Assembly: GCA_964577715.1 (NCBI GenBank)
Contig: CAZOAA010000002.1
Coordinates: forward strand, 18,290-82,289
Direction: 5' to 3'
Source of the DNA: SUP05 sp964577715
GTDB taxonomy: Bacteria; Pseudomonadota; Gammaproteobacteria; PS1; Pseudothioglobaceae
Length of the DNA stretch: 64,000 bases
The notes under the pieces were generated by a model, which was given only the letters and a program-made list of their open reading frames with translations, was not told the DNA's origin and did no database searches. Made by a program: the position numbers and the translations under genes. Shown here one piece after another: positions 1-7,593 of the stretch (position 1 is its first letter; each line of letters starts with the position of its first letter).

Positions 1-285
1 GAAGAAAATGGTTCAGACTTTGAAGTAATTAAATATCTAGAGAGTCCACCAACTGTGGATGAATTAAAAGCATTGCTTACTGAGCTAGATATGGATGCTA
101 GATCTTTAATGCGCAGTTTTGAAGCACCATACAAAGAAAACAATCTAGATGACGAAAGCCTAAGTGAGGATGATTTAATCCAAGCAATGGTCGATAATCC
201 GATACTGATTGAGCGCCCAATTGTTAAAACTGACAAAGGTATTGTTGTTGCTAGACCGCCTGAAAATGTATTTAGTATTATCTAG
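1..285 (+). CDS. arsC: Arsenate reductase ArsC family, C-terminal part (5' end outside window)
   Basis: The reading frame is open from the first base, so this is the end of a gene starting upstream. The visible 94 residues match the C-terminal two thirds of glutaredoxin-dependent ArsC, which reduces arsenate to arsenite in the cytoplasm. The stretch YLESPPTVDEL is characteristic. The three arginines that bind oxyanion in the family appear retained (LMRSF, ERPIV, ARPPE). The catalytic Cys lies in the missing N-terminus, so activity cannot be judged. Some ArsC-like (YffB/Spx) proteins are not arsenate reductases, but the ERPIV/ARPPE pair favours true ArsC. The stop overlaps the convergent GST-like gene by 4 bp. 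Confidence 0.85.
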   Translation, partial: EENGSDFEVIKYLESPPTVDELKALLTELDMDARSLMRSFEAPYKENNLDDESLSEDDLIQAMVDNPILIERPIVKTDKGIVVARPPENVFSII

Positions 286-941
286 TCAATTAATAGGGTT
301 GACAAGTGTCCTGCACGACCTTCGATATTAGAGTAGTAAACATCGTCCAAGCCATCAACTACTGAGTTTTTTACATCTTCATCAGCAAGTAAATTTTTAC
401 TCCAAGCTTTAATATTTGGCAAATCGTCCAAAGATAAAGAGTTATTTGTAAACTCATTAATCCAAGCTATACGCATAAAAATTGGTGCGATTGCAGCATC
501 GATAATACTAAAGCTATCATTATTAAAAAATTTATCATTGTTTTTAACTGATTTCATAAGGTTAAGTTTTTTAAATAATTCATCTTTTGCGTTGGTAAAT
601 TTTTCTTTATCGCCAGCAACAATAGGCATCATTTGCTCAATCATGCCTGATGAAAATTCTATCCAGGCGCGGTTTTTGGCTTTTTGAATGGCATCAGTAG
701 GGTGCAAATCTTTTTCACCAATATCGTTGATAAATTCACTAATAACTACAGATTCGAAAATAATTTCATCATCAGCTTTTAATAAAGGCACTTGCCCAGT
801 TGGAGATATTTTTTTAAACCAATCTGGCGGATCCATAATATTGATGTAATTTATGTCATAGTCGATATTTTGTTTTTTTAACAAAATTACTGCACGTTGT
901 GCAAATGGGCAAAGTTTAAAGCTAATAAGTTCTAATTTCAT
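282..941 (-). CDS. Glutathione S-transferase family protein
   Basis: A 219-residue protein with a thioredoxin-like N-terminal domain (about residues 1-75) followed by an all-helical GST C-terminal domain. The N-terminus has a CPFAQR motif (residues 11-16), as in omega/SspA-type GSTs, and a cis-Pro loop GQVPLL. The ESVVISEFI stretch forms the glutathione gamma-Glu contact. Cys at the start of the active helix suggests thiol-transferase or dehydroascorbate-reductase chemistry rather than classical conjugation; this is inference. It is the last gene of a minus-strand run, 2 bp after rlmH. A stringent-starvation protein A role is possible but cannot be decided here. Confidence 0.8.
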   Translation of the reverse strand: MKLELISFKLCPFAQRAVILLKKQNIDYDINYINIMDPPDWFKKISPTGQVPLLKADDEIIFESVVISEFINDIGEKDLHPTDAIQKAKNRAWIEFSSGMIEQMMPIVAGDKEKFTNAKDELFKKLNLMKSVKNNDKFFNNDSFSIIDAAIAPIFMRIAWINEFTNNSLSLDDLPNIKAWSKNLLADEDVKNSVVDGLDDVYYSNIEGRAGHLSTLLID

Positions 942-943
942 AA

Positions 944-1411
944 TTACTCCCTATGATATGGATGATTGGTTAATAATGAATGGGCACGGTAAATTTGTTC
1001 TACTGCCAATAGTCGAGCCATAGAATGCGGTAAAGTCAAATTTGACAAACCCCATAGTTGCTGAGCATGTTGTTTGCACGCATCAGAAAGACCGTCTGCA
1101 CCACCAATTAATAAAGATATATTATCACCATTTTGTTGCCAATTTTCCATTGCTTTTGCAATCATTTTAGTTGATTGCTGTTTTCCAGTTTCATCAAAGG
1201 CAATAATAAGGTTTGAATTTTTACTTGCTTTAATTAGTAGTTCTCCCTCTAAATCCTTAATTTGTTTAATATTTTTGCCTTTGCGTTTTTGAGCATCTAG
1301 CGTTATTAAATTAAAGTTTAGTGTAGTAGGCAGCTGCTTTTGATAGTGATTAATGCCACTTTGTATCCAATCTGGCATTTTTTTACCAATAGCAATTAGA
1401 TTGATTTTCAT
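944..1411 (-). CDS. rlmH: 23S rRNA (pseudouridine1915-N3)-methyltransferase RlmH
   Basis: 155 residues, the normal RlmH length. It is a small SPOUT-class methyltransferase that methylates pseudouridine 1915 in helix 69 of 23S rRNA. The SAM-binding knot is visible as LLIGGADGLS (about residues 100-109), and the family C-terminal signature PHSMARLLAVEQIYRA precedes the terminal HPYHRE. It follows rsfS directly (no gap between stop and start), in the conserved nadD-rsfS-rlmH order. RluD, which makes the substrate pseudouridine, is encoded 2 kb away on the other strand. Confidence 0.97.
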   Translation of the reverse strand: MKINLIAIGKKMPDWIQSGINHYQKQLPTTLNFNLITLDAQKRKGKNIKQIKDLEGELLIKASKNSNLIIAFDETGKQQSTKMIAKAMENWQQNGDNISLLIGGADGLSDACKQHAQQLWGLSNLTLPHSMARLLAVEQIYRAHSLLTNHPYHRE

Positions 1412-1744
1412 TTAGGCATTTTCTGAGCCAGACCAAAGCTTTTCTAATTTGTAAAATTCGCGAGTTTTTTCTGTCATTATATGAACAACTACCTCGGCCA
1501 AATCAATTAGCATCCAATGGCCAGTTTCAGCTCCTTCGATACCTACGATTTTCATACCTAAACGTTTAGCTTCAATTTTGACATTATTAGCAATACCGCG
1601 TACATGTTGGGCGGAACGACCTGTAGCGATTACAATCGCCTCAATATCAGCACTTTGATCCAGCACTTTTAAGGTTACAATATCTTCGCCTTTAATTTCC
1701 TCAATGGCATTAGTAACGACTTTGAGTTGATCTTGTAATTTCAT
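1412..1744 (-). CDS. rsfS: Ribosome silencing factor RsfS
   Basis: 110 residues of the Iojap/RsfS family, which binds ribosomal protein uL14 and blocks subunit joining in starvation. The family core is visible: IVIATGRSAQHVRGIA (about residues 35-50), the GxEG turn at VGIEGAETGHWMLID, and the end region VVHIMTEKTREFYKLEKLW. It overlaps the end of nadD by 4 bp and abuts rlmH, so the three are probably one transcript. Start is an ATG within the nadD 3' end, the only candidate that keeps the N-terminal helix. Confidence 0.96.
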   Translation of the reverse strand: MKLQDQLKVVTNAIEEIKGEDIVTLKVLDQSADIEAIVIATGRSAQHVRGIANNVKIEAKRLGMKIVGIEGAETGHWMLIDLAEVVVHIMTEKTREFYKLEKLWSGSENA

Positions 1745-2286
1745 AATTGTTTAATGTAGTGAATAACAGTATCTGGAAGTAAGCCAGATAAATCTTGATG
1801 GTTGGATATTTTACTTCGAATTTGTGTAGATGAAATGTTAACCAAAGGCGCTTTGGAAAAATAAACTCCCTTGTCGTTAGTTTGGCGACTGCCTGCTCTT
1901 GGCAAAACAACCAAAGTTGCGTAATCACTTAATTGCTCGTATTGCTTCCAGGTGTTGATATTATCAAAGCTATCAGCGCCCATAATAAAAAAGATTTTAT
2001 CATCAGGGTAATCTTGTTGAATTTGCTTAAGAGAGTCAATAGTGTAGGAGGCTGATTTCCTGTCAATCTCTCGAGTGTCGATTGAAAGGCCTTCAAATTC
2101 TTGCACAGCAAGACTTAGCATTTCTAATCGTTGCTTGGTGCTAAACTGAAGATCAGACTTATGTACGGGGGCTGCACAAGGCATTAAAAACAAAGCTGAT
2201 AAACCGAGCTCGTCTTTAATGGCCATTGCATTTTTTAAATGACCATAATGCACAGGATCAAACGAGCCACCAAAAAAGCCAATCAT
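1741..2286 (-). CDS. nadD: Nicotinate-nucleotide adenylyltransferase NadD
   Basis: 181 residues, Rossmann-like nucleotidyltransferase making deamido-NAD from NaMN and ATP in NAD synthesis. The N-terminal GGSFDPVHYGHL carries the T/HxGH-type nucleotide-binding motif, and SSTQIR near residue 155 is the ISSTxIR signature. FFIMGADSF matches the family substrate loop. Its start overlaps the stop of the upstream metallo-hydrolase gene by 4 bp, and its stop overlaps rsfS by 4 bp, so translational coupling is likely along the operon. Confidence 0.96.
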   Translation of the reverse strand: MIGFFGGSFDPVHYGHLKNAMAIKDELGLSALFLMPCAAPVHKSDLQFSTKQRLEMLSLAVQEFEGLSIDTREIDRKSASYTIDSLKQIQQDYPDDKIFFIMGADSFDNINTWKQYEQLSDYATLVVLPRAGSRQTNDKGVYFSKAPLVNISSTQIRSKISNHQDLSGLLPDTVIHYIKQL

Positions 2287-3005
2287 AGCATGTGTTGTAT
2301 TTCTTTTAGTGTTAATGCCTCGGTAGGGTAGGCCACTAGACCTTGAGACATACCATTAACATACTTAACAAAATCTTCTTCGCTGTCTAACAAAAGATAG
2401 GCATTGCCTGCTTTTTGCTCGCCCATCGTGGTATCGATTTTGCAGCCATAGTCGTGTCCACAATGCAGCATAACACCGTCGTCAACTAATTTAAGTTTTT
2501 GCATCGAATGGTAAAACTCTCTCACATCGCCACCTGGCATGGAGCAGTGCCCTGCGCCATAAACAAACAATGTATCGCCAACAATAATATGCCCATCTAA
2601 TAAGTAACAAATACCACCTGCAGTGTGCCCAGGGGTATTAATAATTTTGGCCTGTGTGTTTCCCAATGTAACTACATCATCCTCATTAACTGTCGTTACC
2701 GGATGTGTTATTTGCAAGTAAGGGATCTCATTAATGCCTACTGTTATCTTAGCGCCTGTTTTCTCGGCGATTTCGTCAGCTGCATTAATATGATCGCCAT
2801 GCCAGTGTGTTAGCCAAATATCGGTAATTTTGTAACCTTTATCAGTGGCTTTTTTAATAAATAAGTCAGCCTCCCAGGCTGGATCAATAATGGCACAGGT
2901 TTTTGATGCGTGATCAAAAATAAAATGAATTGAATTCTCGTAAGTGCCAATATGGTAGAGAATATCCAGCGTAAAGGTTTTTTCTTTGAAAGTTTTTTCC
3001 AGCAT
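2283..3005 (-). CDS. Metallo-beta-lactamase-fold hydrolase (glyoxalase II / persulfide dioxygenase-like)
   Basis: About 240 residues with the metallo-beta-lactamase fold. The metal-binding THWHGDH motif, the later PGHTAGG histidine, VGDTLF aspartate and HCGHDYG histidine are all present. These residues fit hydroxyacylglutathione hydrolase or persulfide dioxygenase (ETHE1-like), and the short chain lacks the classical C-terminal GloB domain. The start was set at ATG 3005; an upstream start at 3041 would add 12 residues that look unlike the family and would approach the tRNA promoter. It is first in the operon with nadD-rsfS-rlmH. Assigning glyoxalase versus sulfur metabolism is not possible from motifs alone. 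Confidence 0.85.
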   Translation of the reverse strand: MLEKTFKEKTFTLDILYHIGTYENSIHFIFDHASKTCAIIDPAWEADLFIKKATDKGYKITDIWLTHWHGDHINAADEIAEKTGAKITVGINEIPYLQITHPVTTVNEDDVVTLGNTQAKIINTPGHTAGGICYLLDGHIIVGDTLFVYGAGHCSMPGGDVREFYHSMQKLKLVDDGVMLHCGHDYGCKIDTTMGEQKAGNAYLLLDSEEDFVKYVNGMSQGLVAYPTEALTLKEIQHML

Positions 3006-3048
3006 AGCTTTTTCACCAATGTTATGCAAACATTTTACCAAACTGGAC

Positions 3049-3076
3049 TTGACTATTTTTACTTAGAGACTATAAT
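3049..3076 (+). promoter_or_regulatory. Sigma-70 promoter of the tRNA cluster
   Basis: TTGACT at 3049-3054 and TATAAT at 3071-3076 are separated by 16 bp, close to consensus. The predicted start near 3083 lies about 33 bp before the first tRNA. It is divergent from the metallo-hydrolase gene. Confidence 0.8.
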
Positions 3077-3115
3077 TTACATCTTTTGCTTGGCAACCAG
3101 TTTTGGGGTAGTATT

Positions 3116-3191
3116 GGGGCTATAGCTCAGCTGGGAGAGCACGACACTGGCAGTGTCGGGGTCAGCGGTTCGATCCCGCTTAGCTCCACCA
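3116..3191 (+). tRNA. tRNA-Ala (GGC)
   Basis: 76 nt with encoded CCA. The acceptor stem GGGGCTA pairs with TAGCTCC, the D stem is GCTC/GAGC, the anticodon stem CGACA/TGTCG frames the loop CTGGCAG with anticodon GGC, and the T stem AGCGG/CCGCT frames TTCGATC. All arms pair, with one wobble in the acceptor stem. It decodes GCC/GCU alanine codons. Confidence 0.96.
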
Positions 3192-3210
3192 AAAGCAAAG
3201 AAAATGTTAT

Positions 3211-3285
3211 GTCGCCTTCGTCTATCGGTTAGGACCCAAGGTTTTCATCCTGGTAAGAGGAGTTCGATTCTCCTAGGCGATGCCA
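3211..3285 (+). tRNA. tRNA-Glu (TTC), first copy
   Basis: 75 nt with encoded CCA, 19 bp after tRNA-Ala and upstream of a terminator. The acceptor stem GTCGCCT pairs perfectly with AGGCGAT; the anticodon loop TTTTCAT gives TTC. The anticodon stem has one A-G mismatch at its second pair. The T stem is GAGGAG/CTCCT-like around TTCGATT. It differs in every stem from the second tRNA-Glu 72 bp downstream. Confidence 0.93.
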
Positions 3286-3291
3286 TATTCT

Positions 3292-3327
3292 AAAAAAATA
3301 GCTTAGTATAAACTAAGCTATTTTTTT
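3292..3327 (+). terminator. Intrinsic terminator after tRNA-Ala/tRNA-Glu
   Basis: Stem TAGCTTAGT/ACTAAGCTA with a 4-nt loop, flanked by seven A on the left and seven T on the right, so it could act in both directions. It lies between the two tRNA-Glu genes. Confidence 0.85.
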
Positions 3328-3356
3328 ATCTTTTAAATTAAGTTAAAATACCCATT

Positions 3357-3433
3357 GTCCCGTTCGTCTAGCTGGCCCAGGACTCCAGGATTTCATCCTG
3401 GCAACAGGAGTTCGAATCTCTTACGGGACGCCA
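3357..3433 (+). tRNA. tRNA-Glu (TTC), second copy
   Basis: 77 nt with encoded CCA. The acceptor stem GTCCCGT pairs with ACGGGAC, the anticodon stem CCAGG/CCTGG frames ATTTCAT (anticodon TTC), and the T stem AGGAG/CTCTT (one wobble) frames TTCGAAT. The D arm resembles E. coli tRNA-Glu more than the first copy does. It lies after the terminator, so it needs read-through or its own promoter; a weak TAAAAT at 3344-3349 is the only candidate -10. Confidence 0.94.
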
Positions 3434-3644
3434 AATTACTTCACCTTTTCCCTTTCTACTACATCAAATCACTAAATTATTTCAATCACATAGAAAGCCA
3501 CTATGCTCAATCAATAATTTAGCAATTTTCCTTGTAGAAAGACAAAAATTCTCGTAATTGCATTGATTTAATGTGCGTTTGTATTTTTAAAATCTGCCTT
3601 GCAGAAAACAAAAAATACTTCGTAAAAATAGTAAAATAATTCGA

Positions 3645-4589
3645 ATGAATCAACTCAACATCATTATTCCAGATAGGCTTATTGGTAAGCGCATTGATAG
3701 CGCCATGGCACAGATGTTGCCGGATTATTCTCGTTCTAAAATTACCAGCTGGGTGCGTTCTGGTGGTGCACTGATTGATGGAAAATCCTTCAAACCGAAA
3801 GACAAAATACTAGGCGGGGAGATTGTAATCCTGAGCATTAAAGCTGAAAAAACCAACGAATGGCAAGGTGAGGATATTCCAATCGAAGTGGCATATGAAG
3901 ACGATGATATCATTGTTGTGAATAAGCCAGTGGGGCTAGTAACACATCCAGGCGCTGGTAATTGGACAGGGACTTTGGCTAATGCACTACTGTATTATGA
4001 CCCTGATTTAGCCACTTTAGATAGGGCGGGCATTGTGCACAGGCTTGATAAAAATACCTCTGGTCTTATGGTAGTGGCACGTAGTGAGTTGGCGCAAAAA
4101 AACTTGGTAGAGCAACTACAAACCCACACTGTGTCTCGCGAATACTCAGCCATTGTTTATGGCTATATGATCTCTGGCGGCACGGTGGATGCACCAATTG
4201 GACGAGATAGCAAAGATCGTATTAAACAAGCTGTTACTGACAGTGGCAAAGAGGCGATTACGCATTACCGCGTGATTGATCGTTTTGCTCACCATACTCA
4301 TGTGAAATGCATATTAGAAACGGGTCGTACACACCAAATCCGTGTACATATGTCTTATATTGATCATCCACTAATAGCAGATCCGATGTATGGTGGGAAG
4401 ATTCGCTTTCCCAAAAAAGCAGATGACAAGCTTAAGACTGCACTCAAAGTTTTTAGTCGCCAAGCACTGCATGCCAAAAAACTCACCCTAACGCATCCAA
4501 TATCAGGTGAAATAATGTCATGGAAGGCGCCACTACCACAAGACATGCAAGATCTAATAAAAGTGTTGTCTATTTATGATAGCGAGTAA
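3645..4589 (+). CDS. rluD: 23S rRNA pseudouridine(1911/1915/1917) synthase RluD
   Basis: 314 residues: an N-terminal S4 RNA-binding domain (about 1-70, including RIDSAMAQMLPDYSRSKI) followed by the RluA-family catalytic domain. The catalytic aspartate lies in GIVHRLDKNTSGL (about residue 140), and the family motif ETGRTHQIRVH is near residue 230. The enzyme makes the pseudouridines of helix 69 in the large subunit; one of them is the substrate of RlmH. It overlaps pgeF by 14 bp, a common gammaproteobacterial pair. The 210 bp upstream of it, after the tRNA, show only AT-rich sequence with no firm promoter. Confidence 0.97.
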   Translation: MNQLNIIIPDRLIGKRIDSAMAQMLPDYSRSKITSWVRSGGALIDGKSFKPKDKILGGEIVILSIKAEKTNEWQGEDIPIEVAYEDDDIIVVNKPVGLVTHPGAGNWTGTLANALLYYDPDLATLDRAGIVHRLDKNTSGLMVVARSELAQKNLVEQLQTHTVSREYSAIVYGYMISGGTVDAPIGRDSKDRIKQAVTDSGKEAITHYRVIDRFAHHTHVKCILETGRTHQIRVHMSYIDHPLIADPMYGGKIRFPKKADDKLKTALKVFSRQALHAKKLTLTHPISGEIMSWKAPLPQDMQDLIKVLSIYDSE

Positions 4590-5298
4590 TTTTCCAAAAA
4601 ATGTTAATCTATTAACAACCACTCGATTTTTTAATTCAAATAATCGCTCGTGTTTAATAGAGAATGGATACGATAATTTTAATCTTGCATCACATGTTGG
4701 AGATAGTGCGATTCAAGTTAACAATAATCGTGAATTATTAATTCAAAAATATAACCTACCATCAGCACCAAAATATTTAGAGCAAATTCATTCTAATATT
4801 TGCTTGCAAGCCTCAAGCGACGACTGCACGGGCGACGCTGTTGTAACGCAAGAAAAAGGTGTGGTGTGTGCGGTGCTAACGGCTGATTGCTTACCAATCT
4901 TTGCTTGTAATAAGTCAGGTACACAAGTCGGGGTTGCACACGCAGGCTGGAAGGGGATAGTGAACGGCGTGATTGAGTCGTTTATTGCTCAGTTTGAGTC
5001 AAATGATTTATTAGTGCATTTTGGCCCTGCGATTTCACAAGTGGCATTTGAAGTGGGCAGTGAGGTTTACCAGCAGTTTATTGATAAAGATACGAGTCTA
5101 GAGCAAGCATTTATCACCAAAGGTGATAAATATCAATTAGATATCTATCAAGCAGCTAGAATTATCTTAAATGATTTAGGTGTTAAATCAATCAGCGGTG
5201 GCGATGAATGCACCTACACACAAAAAGATAAATATTTTTCTTATAGGCGTGACGGCGCAAAGTCTGGCAGGATGATTAGCTTAATTTATTTGAAATAA
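4576..5298 (+). CDS. pgeF: YfiH/PgeF family (peptidoglycan editing factor / multicopper oxidase-like)
   Basis: 240 residues of the YfiH/LACC1 family. The zinc/copper site is visible: the His in EQIHSN, the Cys in LTADCLPIF and the His in GVAHAGWKGI, plus the ending TYTQKDKYFSYRRDGAKSGRM. Family members act as purine nucleoside phosphorylase/adenosine deaminase, and in E. coli PgeF corrects misincorporated serine in peptidoglycan precursors. The gene starts inside the end of rluD, which implies coupled translation. No signal peptide is seen, so it is cytoplasmic. Confidence 0.93.
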   Translation: MIASNFPKNVNLLTTTRFFNSNNRSCLIENGYDNFNLASHVGDSAIQVNNNRELLIQKYNLPSAPKYLEQIHSNICLQASSDDCTGDAVVTQEKGVVCAVLTADCLPIFACNKSGTQVGVAHAGWKGIVNGVIESFIAQFESNDLLVHFGPAISQVAFEVGSEVYQQFIDKDTSLEQAFITKGDKYQLDIYQAARIILNDLGVKSISGGDECTYTQKDKYFSYRRDGAKSGRMISLIYLK

Positions 5299-5517
5299 TT
5301 ATTGACTTAGTGATTTCGTAATCGCTTTTTTGAAAATTGGGCCAAATATATACAGCAGTGGAAAACCAACTACCCAAGCATAAACAAAGCTTGTTAGCCA
5401 TTTATCAACAGTTTGCTCAGTCCAGCCAATGTTCATATAAGTTACTACAAATGACATGATAAAAATCATGAATGCTGACATAATAACGCTAAAAATTAAA
5501 TGCACTTTCTTTTCCAT
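5299..5517 (-). CDS. DUF2798 family two-helix membrane protein
   Basis: 72 residues with two transmembrane segments (about 6-27 and 43-63), each ending in the small-residue and aromatic pattern of DUF2798. The function of the family is unknown. It sits 2 bp after the S24-like gene on the same strand and converges on pgeF with no gap, so it is probably the last gene of the mutM transcript. Confidence 0.75.
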   Translation of the reverse strand: MEKKVHLIFSVIMSAFMIFIMSFVVTYMNIGWTEQTVDKWLTSFVYAWVVGFPLLYIFGPIFKKAITKSLSQ

Positions 5518-5519
5518 AT

Positions 5520-5927
5520 TTATCCCTCTTTAGTTTTCGGCTTACCACTTAAGGTGAAATCCATCTCACCAGTGATTTTATTAAGATGATAATAATGTAG
5601 TGGTTTTTGTTTGCGTTGTTTCTGTTGCATTACACAGCCTACCACTTCAAATTCACCTGTTAGTTCAATTTCATCATGTTGTGTATTTAATGGCACCAAG
5701 AATTTTTGATTACCGCGCTCTAAATACTGACGAAAATACAAATCCTCCTGATAACGTACTATAGCATAAGCCCTATTATGAATTTGCATACCTGGATCAA
5801 TAATTAAAATACAGTTTTCACTAAACTCAGGCTCCATATAGTTGCCGAGGTTTTGAAGGGCAAATGGCTCGGAATTAGTGGAGCAATTAGTTTCAAATAG
5901 TTCTTGTGGGGTATCTAAGTCTGACAT
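5520..5927 (-). CDS. S24/LexA-fold protein lacking the catalytic Ser and Lys
   Basis: 135 residues with the beta-rich peptidase S24 core found at the C-terminus of LexA and phage repressors: a substrate-site strand, LIIDPGMQIHNRAYAIVRY, and LVPLNTQHDEIELTG...VVGCV. The catalytic Ser position (G-x-S-M) reads GNYM, so Tyr30 replaces Ser, and the Lys position in the next strand reads YFRQY, so Arg66 replaces Lys. No helix-turn-helix domain precedes it. It is therefore probably a non-proteolytic binding module. ATG 5927 was chosen; a TTG at 5936 would add three residues. It overlaps the end of mutM. Confidence 0.75.
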   Translation of the reverse strand: MSDLDTPQELFETNCSTNSEPFALQNLGNYMEPEFSENCILIIDPGMQIHNRAYAIVRYQEDLYFRQYLERGNQKFLVPLNTQHDEIELTGEFEVVGCVMQQKQRKQKPLHYYHLNKITGEMDFTLSGKPKTKEG

Positions 5928-6724
5928 GATGGACAATAAAATGTTGAGCGTTGATTTTGTACAATGCGTGTTATTTTACCATTGCAAGTAGGGCATGGCT
6001 TGTTTTCACGCCCATACACAGACAAAGTCTGTGAAAAATACCCAGGGCTGCCATCCACTTGTGAAAAGTCTTGCAAAGTGGTTCCGCCGGCTTTAATGGC
6101 CTGAGCGAGTATATTTTTAATGCGCTTGGTTAATAATTGATAGCGCGCCTTTGATACGCTACCGGCTTTACGCTCTGGGTTAATACCTACTTGATACAAA
6201 CTTTCACAAGCATAGATATTGCCCACACCAACCACGACTTTACTATCCATAATGAAAGCTTTGATGTTTTGTTGTTTTTTACGTGACCTTATATATAAGT
6301 ATGTATTATCAAATAAATCCTCTAAAGGTTCCACGCCCAAATTATCCAATAGCGGGTGAGAATCATCTTTAGAAAATAATACTGCACCAAAGCGTCGCGG
6401 GTCGTTAAGACGCATGGTAGTGTTATTATTAAAGCAAAGCTCAAAGTGGTCGTGCTTTTTTAAAGGTGTATTAGTATCAATAACTTTAATAGATCCGCTC
6501 ATTCCTAAATGTATTATCAGCATTCCCACATCAAATTTGATCAATAAGTATTTTCCGCGTCGGTTAATACTATTAACTATCTGGCCAGCTAATGTGGTTA
6601 CAAGGTGTTTGGGCATTTCCCAGCGCAAGTTAGCCCGATGGAGTGCAACCTTTGAAACAGTTTGGTTAATAATTAAAGGCGAGAGACCACGTTTAGTGGT
6701 TTCTACCTCAGGTAGTTCTGGCAT
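5915..6724 (-). CDS. mutM: Formamidopyrimidine-DNA glycosylase MutM (Fpg)
   Basis: 269 residues, the family norm. The mature N-terminus PELPEVET carries the catalytic proline and glutamate. The H2TH region (about 150-200, including VVGVGNIYACESLY) and the C-terminal zinc finger CPTC...CPSC are intact, as is the SQTLSVYGRE hairpin. It excises 8-oxoguanine and ring-opened purines with AP-lyase activity. Downstream on the same strand are the S24-like and DUF2798 genes, with a 13-bp overlap between mutM and the former. It diverges from the PuuD-N-like gene. Confidence 0.97.
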   Translation of the reverse strand: MPELPEVETTKRGLSPLIINQTVSKVALHRANLRWEMPKHLVTTLAGQIVNSINRRGKYLLIKFDVGMLIIHLGMSGSIKVIDTNTPLKKHDHFELCFNNNTTMRLNDPRRFGAVLFSKDDSHPLLDNLGVEPLEDLFDNTYLYIRSRKKQQNIKAFIMDSKVVVGVGNIYACESLYQVGINPERKAGSVSKARYQLLTKRIKNILAQAIKAGGTTLQDFSQVDGSPGYFSQTLSVYGRENKPCPTCNGKITRIVQNQRSTFYCPSCQT

Positions 6725-6790
6725 AAAAATTGATACAAATTATTAAAATACCCTATTATAATAATCAACTTTATAACAACGGAGAGAAAA

Positions 6791-7366
6791 ATGGGTTTTA
6801 TTAATTCAATACAAGGAAAACTGCTAATCGGATTTATTTTAGCAATCGTAACCATGTTTGCACTAGACATTACTAATACATTCACGATTACTGTATGGGT
6901 GCATGTAGTAGCAGGCGTATTATGGATTGGTTTATTATATTACTTTAACTTTGTGCAAGTGCCAGCAATGGGCGAAGCACTAGGCGATACTGATGGCCCA
7001 GGCCCAGCAGCTATTGGTAAGTATGTTGCACCACGTGCATTATTATGGTTTCGTATGGCAGCGGCAACAACTTGGTTAGTGGGAATATCATTATTAGCAC
7101 AAGCAGGCGGTGGCGCAGCAGGTATTCATTTAGCATTTACTTTTGCACCAGGTTACGAGATCATTGGTTTAGGCTCGTGGATGGGTACTATCATGGCATT
7201 TAACGTTTGGTTTATCATTTGGCCAAACCAGCAAAAGATCTTGGGCATGAAATCAGCAACAGAAGATGAAGTAGCAACAGCTAAAAAGAATGCAGCGTTG
7301 GCTTCGAGTATTAATGTAATACTATCAATCCCAATGTTGCTAACAATGCTTGCATGGCACGCATAA
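6791..7366 (+). CDS. PuuD N-terminal-domain-like membrane protein
   Basis: 191 residues, mostly hydrophobic, with about four or five transmembrane helices. The sequence resembles the membrane domain of urate hydroxylase PuuD (IHVVAGVLWIGLLY-type helix with a buried His, the ALLWFRMAAATTWLVG helix, and FNVWFIIWPNQQKILG). The C-terminal cytochrome c domain of full PuuD is absent: no CxxCH occurs. Conserved histidines in helices could bind heme, but this is inference. It has a good ribosome-binding site (GGAGAG) and a TATAAT at 6757-6762. It is a single-gene unit. Confidence 0.75.
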   Translation: MGFINSIQGKLLIGFILAIVTMFALDITNTFTITVWVHVVAGVLWIGLLYYFNFVQVPAMGEALGDTDGPGPAAIGKYVAPRALLWFRMAAATTWLVGISLLAQAGGGAAGIHLAFTFAPGYEIIGLGSWMGTIMAFNVWFIIWPNQQKILGMKSATEDEVATAKKNAALASSINVILSIPMLLTMLAWHA

Positions 7367-7505
7367 ATAGATTCTAATTTTTGCTGATTTCTTTGTTGGA
7401 TTGTTTTACTTAGCTAGTTGTGTACATTTTAGTACACGCCGGCGCCAAGTAAAACATCCGCCTCGAACTCAACTAAAAATTAAAACTATTATATATATGC
7501 ATATA

Positions 7506-7529
7506 AACCGAGAGCAATCTCGGTTTTTT
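7506..7529 (+). terminator. Intrinsic terminator
   Basis: CCGAGA at 7508-7513 and TCTCGG at 7518-7523 enclose a GCAA tetraloop and are followed by six T. It ends the transcript of the PuuD-N-like gene, 140 bp after its stop. Confidence 0.85.
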
Positions 7530-7545
7530 ATTGTTGTAACTAAAA

Positions 7546-7571
7546 TGTACAATAGTGTTATACTATGTACA
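7546..7571 (+). promoter_or_regulatory. Candidate operator and -10 of the toxin-antitoxin operon
   Basis: Two TGTACA palindromes at 7546-7551 and 7566-7571 bound an imperfect inverted repeat (TAGT...ACTA inside). TATACT at 7559-7564, a good -10, lies between them, 30 bp before the antitoxin start. This is the arrangement expected for autorepression by a Phd-type antitoxin; binding is inferred. Confidence 0.6.
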
Positions 7572-7593
7572 GTTATGTAAATAAGGAGTTGCT

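Noticed and set aside
3434..3644. Riboswitch or small RNA between the tRNA and rluD
   Set aside because: The 210-bp gap is AT-rich with no long stem, conserved aptamer motif, terminator or convincing promoter.
7420..7437. GTGTAC-ATTTTA-GTACAC perfect inverted repeat as a terminator
   Set aside because: The stem is only 6 bp and no T run follows. A clear terminator lies at 7506-7529. It may be a degenerate copy of the TGTACA operator, so it is only mentioned under that finding.
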